NCBI RefSeq assembly: GCF_040676615.1
Contig: NZ_JBFAPI010000024.1
Location: 25,858-89,857 of the forward strand
Length of the DNA stretch: 64,000 nt
Reading direction: 5' to 3'
DNA from: Asanoa sp040676615
Lineage (GTDB): Bacteria > Actinomycetota > Actinomycetes > Mycobacteriales > Micromonosporaceae
Shown here piece by piece: positions 42,033 through 49,838 of the stretch (its first letter is position 1; each line of letters starts with the position of its first letter). The notes beneath the pieces are model-generated. The model saw only the letters and a list, made by a program, of their open reading frames with translations, had not been told where the DNA came from and did not search any database. A program made the position numbers and the translations under genes.

Positions 42033-42113
42033 CGTGTCTGCTCCCCTCGCGATCTGGACCCCACACAGCCTAGTCGGGCCACCACCGCTACCCCGAGCCA
42101 TAGGTCGCGCCCG

Positions 42114-42119
42114 TAAGGT
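42114..42119 (+). promoter_or_regulatory. -10 box TAAGGT of cobUT
   Basis: TAAGGT lies 7 nt before the ATG at 42127, with no Shine-Dalgarno. A cobalamin riboswitch is therefore not expected in front of this operon, and none is visible. Confidence 0.55.
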
Positions 42120-42126
42120 ACGGGGC

Positions 42127-44328
42127 ATGTCCGTAAGCGGCTGGCGCTCCGTTCTCGTCCTCGGCGGGATCCGGTCTGGTAAGTCCGAGTTTGCAGAATC
42201 CCTGGTAGGCGAGGGCGGTCCTGTCCGTTATGTCGCCACCGCCGCGCGCGTCGGGGCCGTCGACGACCCCGACTGGGACGAGCGGATAACGGCACACCGC
42301 GAGCGGCGGCCGACCTCCTGGCCGACCGAGGAGGCCGGCGACGACCCCAACCGGCTGCTCGAGATCATCTCGTCGGCCGAAGACGGTGAGACGCTGCTCA
42401 TCGACGACCTCGGCGGCTGGGTGACCACGCTGATCGACCCCGAGCGGCAACCGGCCGACGATCTCGCGACGATCGCCGACCTGGCCACCGCGGTCCGGGA
42501 GAGCAACGCCCGGCTGATCCTGGTCAGCTCCGAGGTCGGGCTCTCGCTGGTGCCGCTGAGCCAGGTCGGCCGGGCCTACACCGACGCGCTGGGTACGACC
42601 AACCAGGCGGTCGCCGCCGTCGCCGACGCGGTCGCGCTGGTCGTGGCCGGCCAGACCGCGTGGCTCAAGCAAGGGGTTTCCGCCGCCGCACCGGCCGCGC
42701 CGCCCGCACCGGCGCCGGCCGCTCCGGTCGTGCCCGCCACCTCGCCCGAGGTGCTCACCCCGGCGCCGGCCGCCGACGCCGACGCGGCCCCCGCGGGTGT
42801 CGTCGACCAGCCCGCCTGGTCGGCACCGACCACGATGCTCCCGGCGATCGCCACGGGCCTGGTCATCCAGCAGGGCATGGCGCTGCCGATGCCCGACGAG
42901 TTCACCCCGGCCCAGGCCCGCGACCGGCTGCTCACCCTCGACCTGGGCGGCGCCGGCTTCGGCGGGCTGCAGAAGGTCGTCGAGTTCGCGGCCGCCACCC
43001 AGGGCCGCACGACACCGCAGCCGTGGCGCGCGCCGCGCATCGTGCTGATCCGCGGCGACCACAACGGCGGCGCGGCCGCGGGCACGCTGCCGGGCGAATC
43101 CCGGCGCCGGGCCGAGCAGGCCCGTGCCGGCCAGGGCCCGATCGCCCGGCTGGCCGCCGACGCCGGCGCGACACTGCAGGTCGTCGACGCGCCGGCCTGC
43201 GCCGCGATGGAAGAGCGCGCGGTGCTGACGCTGGAGGAGGTCGAGGCGGCGCTGCGCTACGGCTGGCGGCTGGCCGAGGAGGCCTCCGACGCCGGCGTCG
43301 ACGTGCTCCTGGTGGGCGCGTGCGGCAGCGGTTCCGAGGCGGCCGCGGCGGCCGTGCTGGCCGCGACCACCGGCGCCGAACCGGCCAACGCCCTCGGCCG
43401 GGTGGTCGTGCCCGGCACCGAGTTCGACGACGACGCCTGGATGATCCGCTGCGCCGCCGTCCGCGACGCGATGCACCGGGTCCGGCGCAACGCCCGCAGC
43501 GCCAAGCAGGTCCTGGTCGACGTCGGCGGCGGCGATATCGCTGTGGCCACCGGCCTGATCCTGGGTGCCACCGCGCGCCGGCTGCCGGTGCTGATCGACG
43601 GCCCGGTCGGCGTCGCCGCCGCCCTGGTCACCCGCGACCTGGCCGGCCAGGCCCGGCACTGGTGCCTGTTGCCCGATCACGGCCAGGACCCGGCGGTCAA
43701 GCTCGGCGCCGACGTGCTCGGCCTCACCCCGATCCTCGACCTGCGGCTCGGCCTCGGCGAGGGCGCCACCGCGCTGGCCGCGCTGCCGCTGCTGCGGTCG
43801 GCGCTGGCCCTGGCGGCCGCGCTGCCGGTGCACCCGGCCGTGGCGCCCGACGACGAGCCGGCGCAGGACTCGCTGGACGGGCCGGACGAAGGCGCCGCGG
43901 CGGCCGACCCGGGCTGGTCCGAACCGGCCTGGTCCGAACCGGCCACCTCGGCCGACACCGCCACCGACACCGCCGGGTCCGGGCCCGGCTCCCCGCCCGA
44001 GGCGGCGGGGCCGGAGACCGCAGGCGCTTCGTCGGCCGGGACGGCCTGGTCCGAGGCCGGTTCCGCCCCCGCGACGGCGCGGCCGGAGGCCGCCGGCGCG
44101 CCCGCGGCCGAGACGGCGTGGCCGGAACCGGCCGGCGCGGCCGCCGAGGAGACCGCGTGGCCCGAGCCGGCCGCACCGGCCGCGGCTCCCGCGCCGCGCG
44201 ACGCCGCCGAGAACGGCACGTCGCTGACCTGGCAGCCCGATCCGGAGCCGTCGGCGCTGGACGCCTGGTTCCAGCCGAAGCCGGCCCGCGACGACAGCGA
44301 CAAGGACGAGCCCGCCCGCGGTGCCTGA
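42127..44328 (+). CDS. cobUT: CobU-CobT fusion: cobinamide kinase/GMP transferase plus DMB phosphoribosyltransferase
   Basis: A 733-residue bifunctional protein. Residues 1-185 are CobU, with Walker A LVLGGIRSGKSEFAE (residues 13-20) and LLIDDLGGWVTTLI. After an Ala/Pro linker (about 185-240), the CobT domain runs to about residue 580, with LGGLQ-like FGGLQKVVEFAA, IRGDHNGGAAAG, LLVGACGSGSEAAAAAVLAA and VLIDGPVGVAAALV. The final 150 residues are low-complexity with WSEPAWSEP and WPEPA repeats. CobU activates cobinamide and CobT activates dimethylbenzimidazole; CobS, encoded next with 8-nt overlap, joins them. The ATG is set by the leaderless promoter. Confidence 0.87.
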   Translation: MSVSGWRSVLVLGGIRSGKSEFAESLVGEGGPVRYVATAARVGAVDDPDWDERITAHRERRPTSWPTEEAGDDPNRLLEIISSAEDGETLLIDDLGGWVTTLIDPERQPADDLATIADLATAVRESNARLILVSSEVGLSLVPLSQVGRAYTDALGTTNQAVAAVADAVALVVAGQTAWLKQGVSAAAPAAPPAPAPAAPVVPATSPEVLTPAPAADADAAPAGVVDQPAWSAPTTMLPAIATGLVIQQGMALPMPDEFTPAQARDRLLTLDLGGAGFGGLQKVVEFAAATQGRTTPQPWRAPRIVLIRGDHNGGAAAGTLPGESRRRAEQARAGQGPIARLAADAGATLQVVDAPACAAMEERAVLTLEEVEAALRYGWRLAEEASDAGVDVLLVGACGSGSEAAAAAVLAATTGAEPANALGRVVVPGTEFDDDAWMIRCAAVRDAMHRVRRNARSAKQVLVDVGGGDIAVATGLILGATARRLPVLIDGPVGVAAALVTRDLAGQARHWCLLPDHGQDPAVKLGADVLGLTPILDLRLGLGEGATALAALPLLRSALALAAALPVHPAVAPDDEPAQDSLDGPDEGAAAADPGWSEPAWSEPATSADTATDTAGSGPGSPPEAAGPETAGASSAGTAWSEAGSAPATARPEAAGAPAAETAWPEPAGAAAEETAWPEPAAPAAAPAPRDAAENGTSLTWQPDPEPSALDAWFQPKPARDDSDKDEPARGA

Positions 44329-45070
44329 CGGCCTGCGGCTGGCGCTGACCACCTTCACCGTCCTGCCGGTCCGCGCGGGCCGGGTCGACCGGTCCGCGGC
44401 CGGCGCCGCCATGGGCCTGGCCCCGCTGGTCGGTGCCGCCCTGGGCGCGGCCGCCGGCGGCACGGCCGCCCTGCTGCACGCGGCCGGCGCGCCCGACCTG
44501 GTCGGCGGTGCCGCCGGGGTCGGGCTGGTCGCCCTTCTCACCCGCGGCCTGCACCTCGACGGCCTCGCCGACACCGTCGACGGGCTGGGCTCCTACCGCT
44601 CCGGCCCGGCCGCGCTGGAGATCATGAAGCGTCCCGACATCGGCCCGTTCGGCGTGGTGGCGCTGGTCGTCGTCGTGCTGCTGCAGGCGGGCGCGCTGGG
44701 CGGCCTGAGCGGCGCCGGCGCGGTGCTCGCCGGCGCGGTCGCGCTCGGCACCGGCCGGCTCGCGGTCACCTGGGCCTGCCGCCGGGGGGTGCCAGCGGCC
44801 CGCCCCGACGGCCTGGGCGCCCTGGTCGCCGGCACCGTCCGGGCACCGGCCCTGGCGGTCGGCACGGTGCTGGTCGCGGCCGCCGCGGTGCCCGCGGTGC
44901 CGGGCCGGCCCTGGCAGGGCCCGCTCGCGGTGGCCGCCGGGCTGCTGGCCGGCGGCCTGCTGGTGGGGCACGCGGTGCGCCGCCTCGGCGGGATCACCGG
45001 CGACGTGCTCGGCGCCGCGGTCGAGGTCGCCGCCACGGCGACCGTGCTGGTGCTGGTGCTAACGCACTGA
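44321..45070 (+). CDS. cobS: Adenosylcobinamide-GDP ribazoletransferase
   Basis: A 249-residue polytopic membrane enzyme. LRLALTTFTVLPVRAG and RGLHLDGLADTVDGLGSYRS carry the family's DGLAD motif, and MKRPDIGPFGVVALV follows. It joins the activated cobinamide and ribazole to make cobalamin. The GTG at 44321 overlaps cobUT by 8 nt. The stop overlaps the convergent gcvT end by 12 nt. Confidence 0.92.
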   Translation: MPDGLRLALTTFTVLPVRAGRVDRSAAGAAMGLAPLVGAALGAAAGGTAALLHAAGAPDLVGGAAGVGLVALLTRGLHLDGLADTVDGLGSYRSGPAALEIMKRPDIGPFGVVALVVVVLLQAGALGGLSGAGAVLAGAVALGTGRLAVTWACRRGVPAARPDGLGALVAGTVRAPALAVGTVLVAAAAVPAVPGRPWQGPLAVAAGLLAGGLLVGHAVRRLGGITGDVLGAAVEVAATATVLVLVLTH

Positions 45071-46168
45071 CGGGGTCACGAACGGGGGCTTGACCACCTT
45101 CATCTCGGCCCGCCGGCCGCGGATGTCGACCTCGACGATGTCGCCGTCCTTGACCCCGGCGGCGGTGTCGAGCAGGGCCAGCGCGATGCCGACCTTCTTG
45201 GTCGGCGAGAACGTGCCGCTGGTGGTCTCACCGATCACCTGGTCACCGGCGTACACCGTCATGTGCGGGCGCGGGATGGCCCGGCCGACGGCCTCCAGGC
45301 CGCGCAGCGTCCGGCGCGGTCCCGCGGCCTTCTCGGCCAGCAGCGGCTCGCGGCCCCAGAACTCGGGCTTGCTCCAGCCGACCGCCCAGCCGACCCGGCC
45401 CTGCACCGGGGTGATCTCCGGGCTGAGGTCCTGGCCGTGCAGCGCGTACCCCATTTCCGTGCGCAGCGTGTCGCGGGCGCCCAGGCCGCACGGCAGGATC
45501 CCGGCGGAGTCGCCGGCCGCGAGCACCGCGTCCCAGACCACGCCGGCGCCGGCGGCCGGCACGACCAGTTCGTAGCCGTGCTCGCCGGTGTAGCCGGTGC
45601 GGCAGACGACCAGGTCGACGCCCTCCAGGGAGGCCGGCTCGAAGCTCATGTAGTCGTGCTCGGTGGGCAGGCCGAGCGCCCCGAGCACCGAGGCCGACGC
45701 CGGACCCTGCACCGCGAAGATGGCGTAGTCGGGGTGCTCGTCGGTCACCGTCAACGCCGCCGGCGCCACCTCCCGCAGGCGGCGGACCACCTCGGCCGTG
45801 TTGGCCGCGTTGGGGATCAGGAAGACGTGGTCGTCGGCGTAGCGGTAGGCGATGATGTCGTCGACCACGCCGCCGGTGGCCGGCTCGCAGGCGAGCGTGT
45901 ACTGCGCCTGACCTGCGCCGATCCGGTCAAGGTCGTTGGCCAGGCAGGCGTTGACGAACGCGGCCGCGCCCGCGCCGCGCACCCGGGCCTTGCCGAGGTG
46001 TGACACATCGAAGATCCCCACCGCTGTACGCACAGCGGTGTGCTCGCGGATCACGCCGCCGCCGGGGTATTCCAGCGGCATCTCCCAGCCGCTGAACGGC
46101 GCGAACTTCGCACCGAGCGCGACGTGACGGTCGTGGATCGGAGAAAGGCGCGGTACGGCGTCGGTCAT
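45059..46168 (-). CDS. gcvT: Glycine cleavage system aminomethyltransferase (T protein)
   Basis: A 369-residue T protein. PFSGWEMPLEYPGGGVIREHTAVRTAVGIFDVSHLGKARV contains the folate-site Asp region, RTGYTGEHGYEL follows, and GETTSGTFSPTKKVGIALAL is the C-terminal barrel signature. It transfers the methylene group from the H protein to tetrahydrofolate. The rest of the system (gcvH, gcvP) is not nearby. The ATG at 46168 lies 7 nt after TAAGTT on the minus strand (leaderless), so a glycine riboswitch is unlikely. Confidence 0.93.
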   Translation of the reverse strand: MTDAVPRLSPIHDRHVALGAKFAPFSGWEMPLEYPGGGVIREHTAVRTAVGIFDVSHLGKARVRGAGAAAFVNACLANDLDRIGAGQAQYTLACEPATGGVVDDIIAYRYADDHVFLIPNAANTAEVVRRLREVAPAALTVTDEHPDYAIFAVQGPASASVLGALGLPTEHDYMSFEPASLEGVDLVVCRTGYTGEHGYELVVPAAGAGVVWDAVLAAGDSAGILPCGLGARDTLRTEMGYALHGQDLSPEITPVQGRVGWAVGWSKPEFWGREPLLAEKAAGPRRTLRGLEAVGRAIPRPHMTVYAGDQVIGETTSGTFSPTKKVGIALALLDTAAGVKDGDIVEVDIRGRRAEMKVVKPPFVTPSVR

Positions 46169-46175
46169 GGGTGGC

Positions 46176-46181
46176 AACTTA
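46176..46181 (-). promoter_or_regulatory. -10 box TAAGTT of gcvT
   Basis: On the minus strand TAAGTT is followed by 7 nt and the gcvT ATG. No ribosome binding site is present. Confidence 0.6.
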
Positions 46182-46319
46182 CCGGGACCGGCGACGATGG
46201 TTAGCATCGGCGGGACAACCCCGTCTCCTGGTCGGTAGGTTTTCGGCCGGAAGCAAGTCCACCCTTGATCGGCCGGTCGTCAAGAGCGACCGACCCGCAG
46301 CCCAGCCCGGAGCCGCCGC

Positions 46320-47888
46320 GTGACCGCGCCCCAGTCCACCGCCCTCAGCCTCGTCGACACCGACCCCGCCGAACTGACCACCGACGCGATCGTCATCGGC
46401 GTGCACAGCGTCGCCGACAACGGCGGAGACGGGCCGCCCGGGCTCGCCGGCACCCTGCTGCTGGCCAGCGGAGCGGAGAGCATCGCGGCCGCCTTCGACG
46501 GGAGGCTGACCGAGACGCTGGCCCGGCTGGGCGCGTCCGGTGCCGCCGGCGAGGTGACCAAGGTCGCGACGCTGGGCACGGTGGCCGCGCCGGTGGTGGC
46601 GGTGGTCGGCCTCGGTCCGGAGCCGACCGGTGCCGCCCCCGCGCCGGAGACGCTGCGCCGGGGTGCCGCCGCCGCGGTCCGCGCCCTCGCCGGCAACGGG
46701 TCGGTGGCCGTCGCGCTGCCGCTGCCCGACGACGAGGACGCGCCGGCCGCGCTGCGCGCGGTCGCCGAGGGTGCGCTGCTCGGCGCCTACCGGTTCCCGG
46801 GCTACAAGACCAAGCCGGCCGTCCGGCTGCCGGTCGGCGAGATCGCCGTGCACGTGCCGGACGCCGCCGACAAGACCGCGCTCGGCGAGGTCGACCGGGC
46901 GCTGGTGGTGGCCCGCGTGGTCGGCCTGTGCCGCGACTGGGTCAACACCGCGCCCAACGACCTGCGCCCGCCGCAGTTCGCCGACGCGGTCACCGCGGCC
47001 GCCGGCGAGGCCGGGCTGCGGATCGAGGTGCTCGACGAGGAGCAGCTCCGCGAGGGCGGCTACGGCGGCATCCTCGCGGTTGGCCTCGGCTCCTCGGCAC
47101 CGCCGCGGCTGGTCAAGCTCACCTACACGCCGGCCGGTGACGGGCCGCACAAGCGGGTCGCCCTGATCGGCAAGGGCATCACGTTCGACACCGGCGGCGT
47201 CTCCATCAAACCCGCGCAGGGCATGTGGGAGATGAAGAGCGACATGGCCGGCGCGGCCGCGGTGGCCGCGACGCTGCTCGCCGTCGCCGCGCTCAAGCCC
47301 GACGTCGAGGTCAGCGGCTATCTGCCGATGGCGGAGAACATGCCGTCGGCCAGCGCCTACCGCCCCGGCGACGTCGTCACGATGTTCAACGGCAAGAAGG
47401 TCGAGGTGCTCAACACCGACGCCGAGGGCCGGATGATCCTGGGTGACGCGATCGCCCGGGCCTGCGCCGACGGCTGCGACTACCTCTTCGAGACCTCGAC
47501 GCTCACCGGCGGTCAGGTGATCGCGCTCGGCAAGCGGGTCGCCGGCGTGATGGGCGCGACGGAGATGTGCGAGCGGGTCCGCGACGCCGGCGACGCGGTC
47601 GGCGAGGCGGCGTGGCCGATGCCGCTGCCCGACGACGTGCGCACCGGCATGGATTCCGACGTGGCCGACATCTCGCAGGTCAACGCCGGGATGGACCGGG
47701 CCGGTCACATGCTCCAGGGCGGCGTCTTCCTGCGCGAGTTCGTGGCCGAGGGCGTGCCGTGGGCGCACATCGACATCGCCGGGCCGAGCTACCACTCGGG
47801 CGAGCCGACCGGGCACTGGAGCAAGGGCGGCACCGGCGTGCCGATCCGTACCCTGCTGGAACTGGTCGACCGGATCGCGGCCGAATAG
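46320..47888 (+). CDS. pepA: Leucyl aminopeptidase, M17 family
   Basis: A 522-residue M17 peptidase. The metal- and substrate-binding part is LIGKGITFDTGGVSIKPAQGMWEMKSDMAGAA, and the family signature NTDAEGR lies at residues 365-371. The first 170 residues form the variable N-terminal domain. It removes N-terminal residues from peptides. The GTG start gives VTAPQSTALSLVDTDPAELTTD. A TAGCAT box at 46203-46208 is a candidate -10 with a leader of about 105 nt. A strong terminator follows. Confidence 0.93.
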   Translation: MTAPQSTALSLVDTDPAELTTDAIVIGVHSVADNGGDGPPGLAGTLLLASGAESIAAAFDGRLTETLARLGASGAAGEVTKVATLGTVAAPVVAVVGLGPEPTGAAPAPETLRRGAAAAVRALAGNGSVAVALPLPDDEDAPAALRAVAEGALLGAYRFPGYKTKPAVRLPVGEIAVHVPDAADKTALGEVDRALVVARVVGLCRDWVNTAPNDLRPPQFADAVTAAAGEAGLRIEVLDEEQLREGGYGGILAVGLGSSAPPRLVKLTYTPAGDGPHKRVALIGKGITFDTGGVSIKPAQGMWEMKSDMAGAAAVAATLLAVAALKPDVEVSGYLPMAENMPSASAYRPGDVVTMFNGKKVEVLNTDAEGRMILGDAIARACADGCDYLFETSTLTGGQVIALGKRVAGVMGATEMCERVRDAGDAVGEAAWPMPLPDDVRTGMDSDVADISQVNAGMDRAGHMLQGGVFLREFVAEGVPWAHIDIAGPSYHSGEPTGHWSKGGTGVPIRTLLELVDRIAAE

Positions 47889-47901
47889 GCCCTATCAAGC
47901 G

Positions 47902-47933
47902 AAGAGCCCCATCGCGTACGCGGTGGGGCTCTT
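47902..47933. terminator. Bidirectional terminator between pepA and the small minus gene
   Basis: AAGAGCCCCA pairs with TGGGGCTCTT around an inner CGCG-TA-CGCG stem with one mismatch. T residues end the plus strand and A residues begin it, so it can work in both directions. Confidence 0.85.
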
Positions 47934-47940
47934 TCGTGAG

Positions 47941-48264
47941 TCAGTTGGCGGCGCGTTTGCGTCGCTCGTTGTAGTCGCGCATCCGCTGCGGGTAGCCGAC
48001 GAGGCGCACGTCGTAGATCGGGATCGCCATCTTGTGCGCGAACCGGCGGGCGCCGTCGGGGCCGTCGATCCGCCGCCGGGTCCATTCGCCGTCGTGTGCG
48101 ATCAGCATCACTGTGGTCTCCGTGACCGTCGTCTTCGGCTCGATGAACGCTTCGACGCCGCGACGAGAGCGGACAAAGCCCTCAAGATGGTCGAGATCGG
48201 CCTGCGCTGCCGGTCTTTCACCCTGCCGACCGGTGGTTGTTCTCCGGCGCCGGAACCAGGACAC
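47941..48264 (-). CDS. Conserved hypothetical protein
   Basis: A 107-residue protein with a basic N-terminus (MSWFRRRRTTTGRQGE) and a core reading DLDHLEGFVRSRRGVEAFIEPKTTVTETTVMLIAHDGEWTRRRI, then AHKMAIPIYDVRLVGYPQRMRDYNERRKR. No motif of known function is recognised. The GTG at 48264 has GGAGG about 7 nt upstream. It is convergent with pepA and divergent from lpdA, as in several related actinobacteria by my recollection. Confidence 0.75.
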   Translation of the reverse strand: MSWFRRRRTTTGRQGERPAAQADLDHLEGFVRSRRGVEAFIEPKTTVTETTVMLIAHDGEWTRRRIDGPDGARRFAHKMAIPIYDVRLVGYPQRMRDYNERRKRAAN

Positions 48265-48404
48265 CGACCCTCCCCTACGAAACGGACATCGAAGACTGCC
48301 GCAAGCGTACGTCCCAGCGCAACATCGCCGGGTACCTCGTTACGCGGCCAGGCTCCACAAGTGACAAGATGGCCGAGGTAGCCCGCGCGACCTGGGAGAT
48401 GACT

Positions 48405-49796
48405 GTGAGCCAGCCGAACGACGCAACTTTCGACGTCGTGATCCTCGGAGGTGGCAGCGGCGGCTACGCGGCCGCGCTGCGCGCCGCCCAACTCGACCTG
48501 TCCGTGGCGCTGATCGAAAAAGACAAGCTGGGTGGCACCTGCCTGCACCGCGGCTGCATCCCGACCAAGGCGCTGCTGCACGCCGGTGAGATCGCCGACC
48601 AGACCCGCGAGGCCGAGTCGTTCGGGGTCAAGGCCGAGTTGCTCGGCGTCGACATGGCCGGGGTCAACACCTACAAGGACGGCGTCGTCGGCCGCCTTTA
48701 CAAGGGCCTACAGGGCCTGGTCAAGAGCGCCAAGCAGATCACGTACGTCGAGGGCCACGGCACGCTCGTCGCACCCGACGCCGTCGAGGTCGACGGCACC
48801 CGCTACACCGGCCGCAACATCATCCTGGCCAGCGGCTCCTACTCGCGCAGCCTGCCCGGCCTCGAGATCGACGGCGAGCGGGTGATCGCCAGCGAGCACG
48901 CGTTGCGCCTCGACCGGGTGCCCACCTCCGCGATCGTGCTCGGCGGCGGCGTCATCGGCGTCGAGTTCGCGAGCGCGTGGAAGTCGTTCGGTGCCGACGT
49001 GACCATCGTCGAGGCGCTGCCCCGGCTGGTCGCCGCCGAAGACGAAGACCTGTCCAAGGCGCTGGAGCGGGCCTACCGCAAGCGCGGCATCAACTTCAAG
49101 GTCGGCAAGCCGTTCGAGAAGGTGGAGCGCACCGACACCGGCGTCCGCGCCACCCTGGCCGGCGGCGAGACCGTCGAGGCCGAGATCATGCTCGTCGCCG
49201 TCGGCCGCGGCCCGACCACCGCCAACCTCGGCTACGAGGAGCAGGGCGTCAAGCTCGACCGCGGCTTCGTGGTCACCGACGAGCGGCTGCGCACCTCGGT
49301 GCCCAACGTCTTCGCCGTCGGCGACATCGTGCCCGGCCTGCAGCTCGCCCACCGCGGCTTCCAGCAGGGCATCTTCGTGGCCGAGGAGATCGCGGGCCGG
49401 GCACCGGCCGTCATCGACGAGGCGGGCATCCCGCGGGTCACCTACTCCGACCCCGAGCTCGCCTCGGTCGGCCTCACCGAGGCCAAGGCCAAGGAGCGCT
49501 ACGGCGCCGAGAAGGTCACCGCCTACAACTACAACCTCGGCGGCAACGGCCGCAGCCAGATCCTCAAGACCGCGGGCTTCATCAAGGTCGTCCGGGTCGA
49601 AGACGGGCCGGTCGTCGGGATTCACATGGTCGGCGCACGGGTCGGCGAGTTGATCGCCGAGGCCCAGCTGATCTACAACTGGGAGGCTTACCCGGCCGAG
49701 GTCGCCCAGCTCATCCATCCGCACCCGACGCAGTCGGAGGCGCTCGGCGAGGCCCACCTCGCCCTCGCCGGCAAGCCGCTGCACGCGCACGCCTAG
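48405..49796 (+). CDS. lpdA: Dihydrolipoyl dehydrogenase (E3)
   Basis: A 463-residue flavoprotein. FAD site: FDVVILGGGSGGYAAALRAAQL. Redox disulfide: GGTCLHRGCIPTKAL (Cys46, Cys51). NAD site: AIVLGGGVIGVEFAS. The C-terminal dimer interface has the His-Glu pair in HPHPTQSEALGEA. It reoxidises lipoyl groups of 2-oxoacid dehydrogenases and the glycine cleavage system. The GTG at 48405 has GGGAG 6 nt upstream; the ATG at 48399 is in frame two codons earlier. sucB follows after 42 nt, so both form an operon. Confidence 0.95.
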   Translation: MSQPNDATFDVVILGGGSGGYAAALRAAQLDLSVALIEKDKLGGTCLHRGCIPTKALLHAGEIADQTREAESFGVKAELLGVDMAGVNTYKDGVVGRLYKGLQGLVKSAKQITYVEGHGTLVAPDAVEVDGTRYTGRNIILASGSYSRSLPGLEIDGERVIASEHALRLDRVPTSAIVLGGGVIGVEFASAWKSFGADVTIVEALPRLVAAEDEDLSKALERAYRKRGINFKVGKPFEKVERTDTGVRATLAGGETVEAEIMLVAVGRGPTTANLGYEEQGVKLDRGFVVTDERLRTSVPNVFAVGDIVPGLQLAHRGFQQGIFVAEEIAGRAPAVIDEAGIPRVTYSDPELASVGLTEAKAKERYGAEKVTAYNYNLGGNGRSQILKTAGFIKVVRVEDGPVVGIHMVGARVGELIAEAQLIYNWEAYPAEVAQLIHPHPTQSEALGEAHLALAGKPLHAHA

Positions 49797-49838
49797 CCGA
49801 CCCGTCCCCGGTCGCACGACAAAGGAGTCCTGAGAGAG

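Noticed and set aside
42033..42126. Cobalamin riboswitch before cobUT
   Set aside because: The gene appears leaderless (TAAGGT 7 nt before ATG) and no B12-box-like sequence was seen.
46169..46319. Glycine riboswitch before gcvT
   Set aside because: TAAGTT lies 7 nt before the gcvT ATG, which leaves no leader RNA on that strand.
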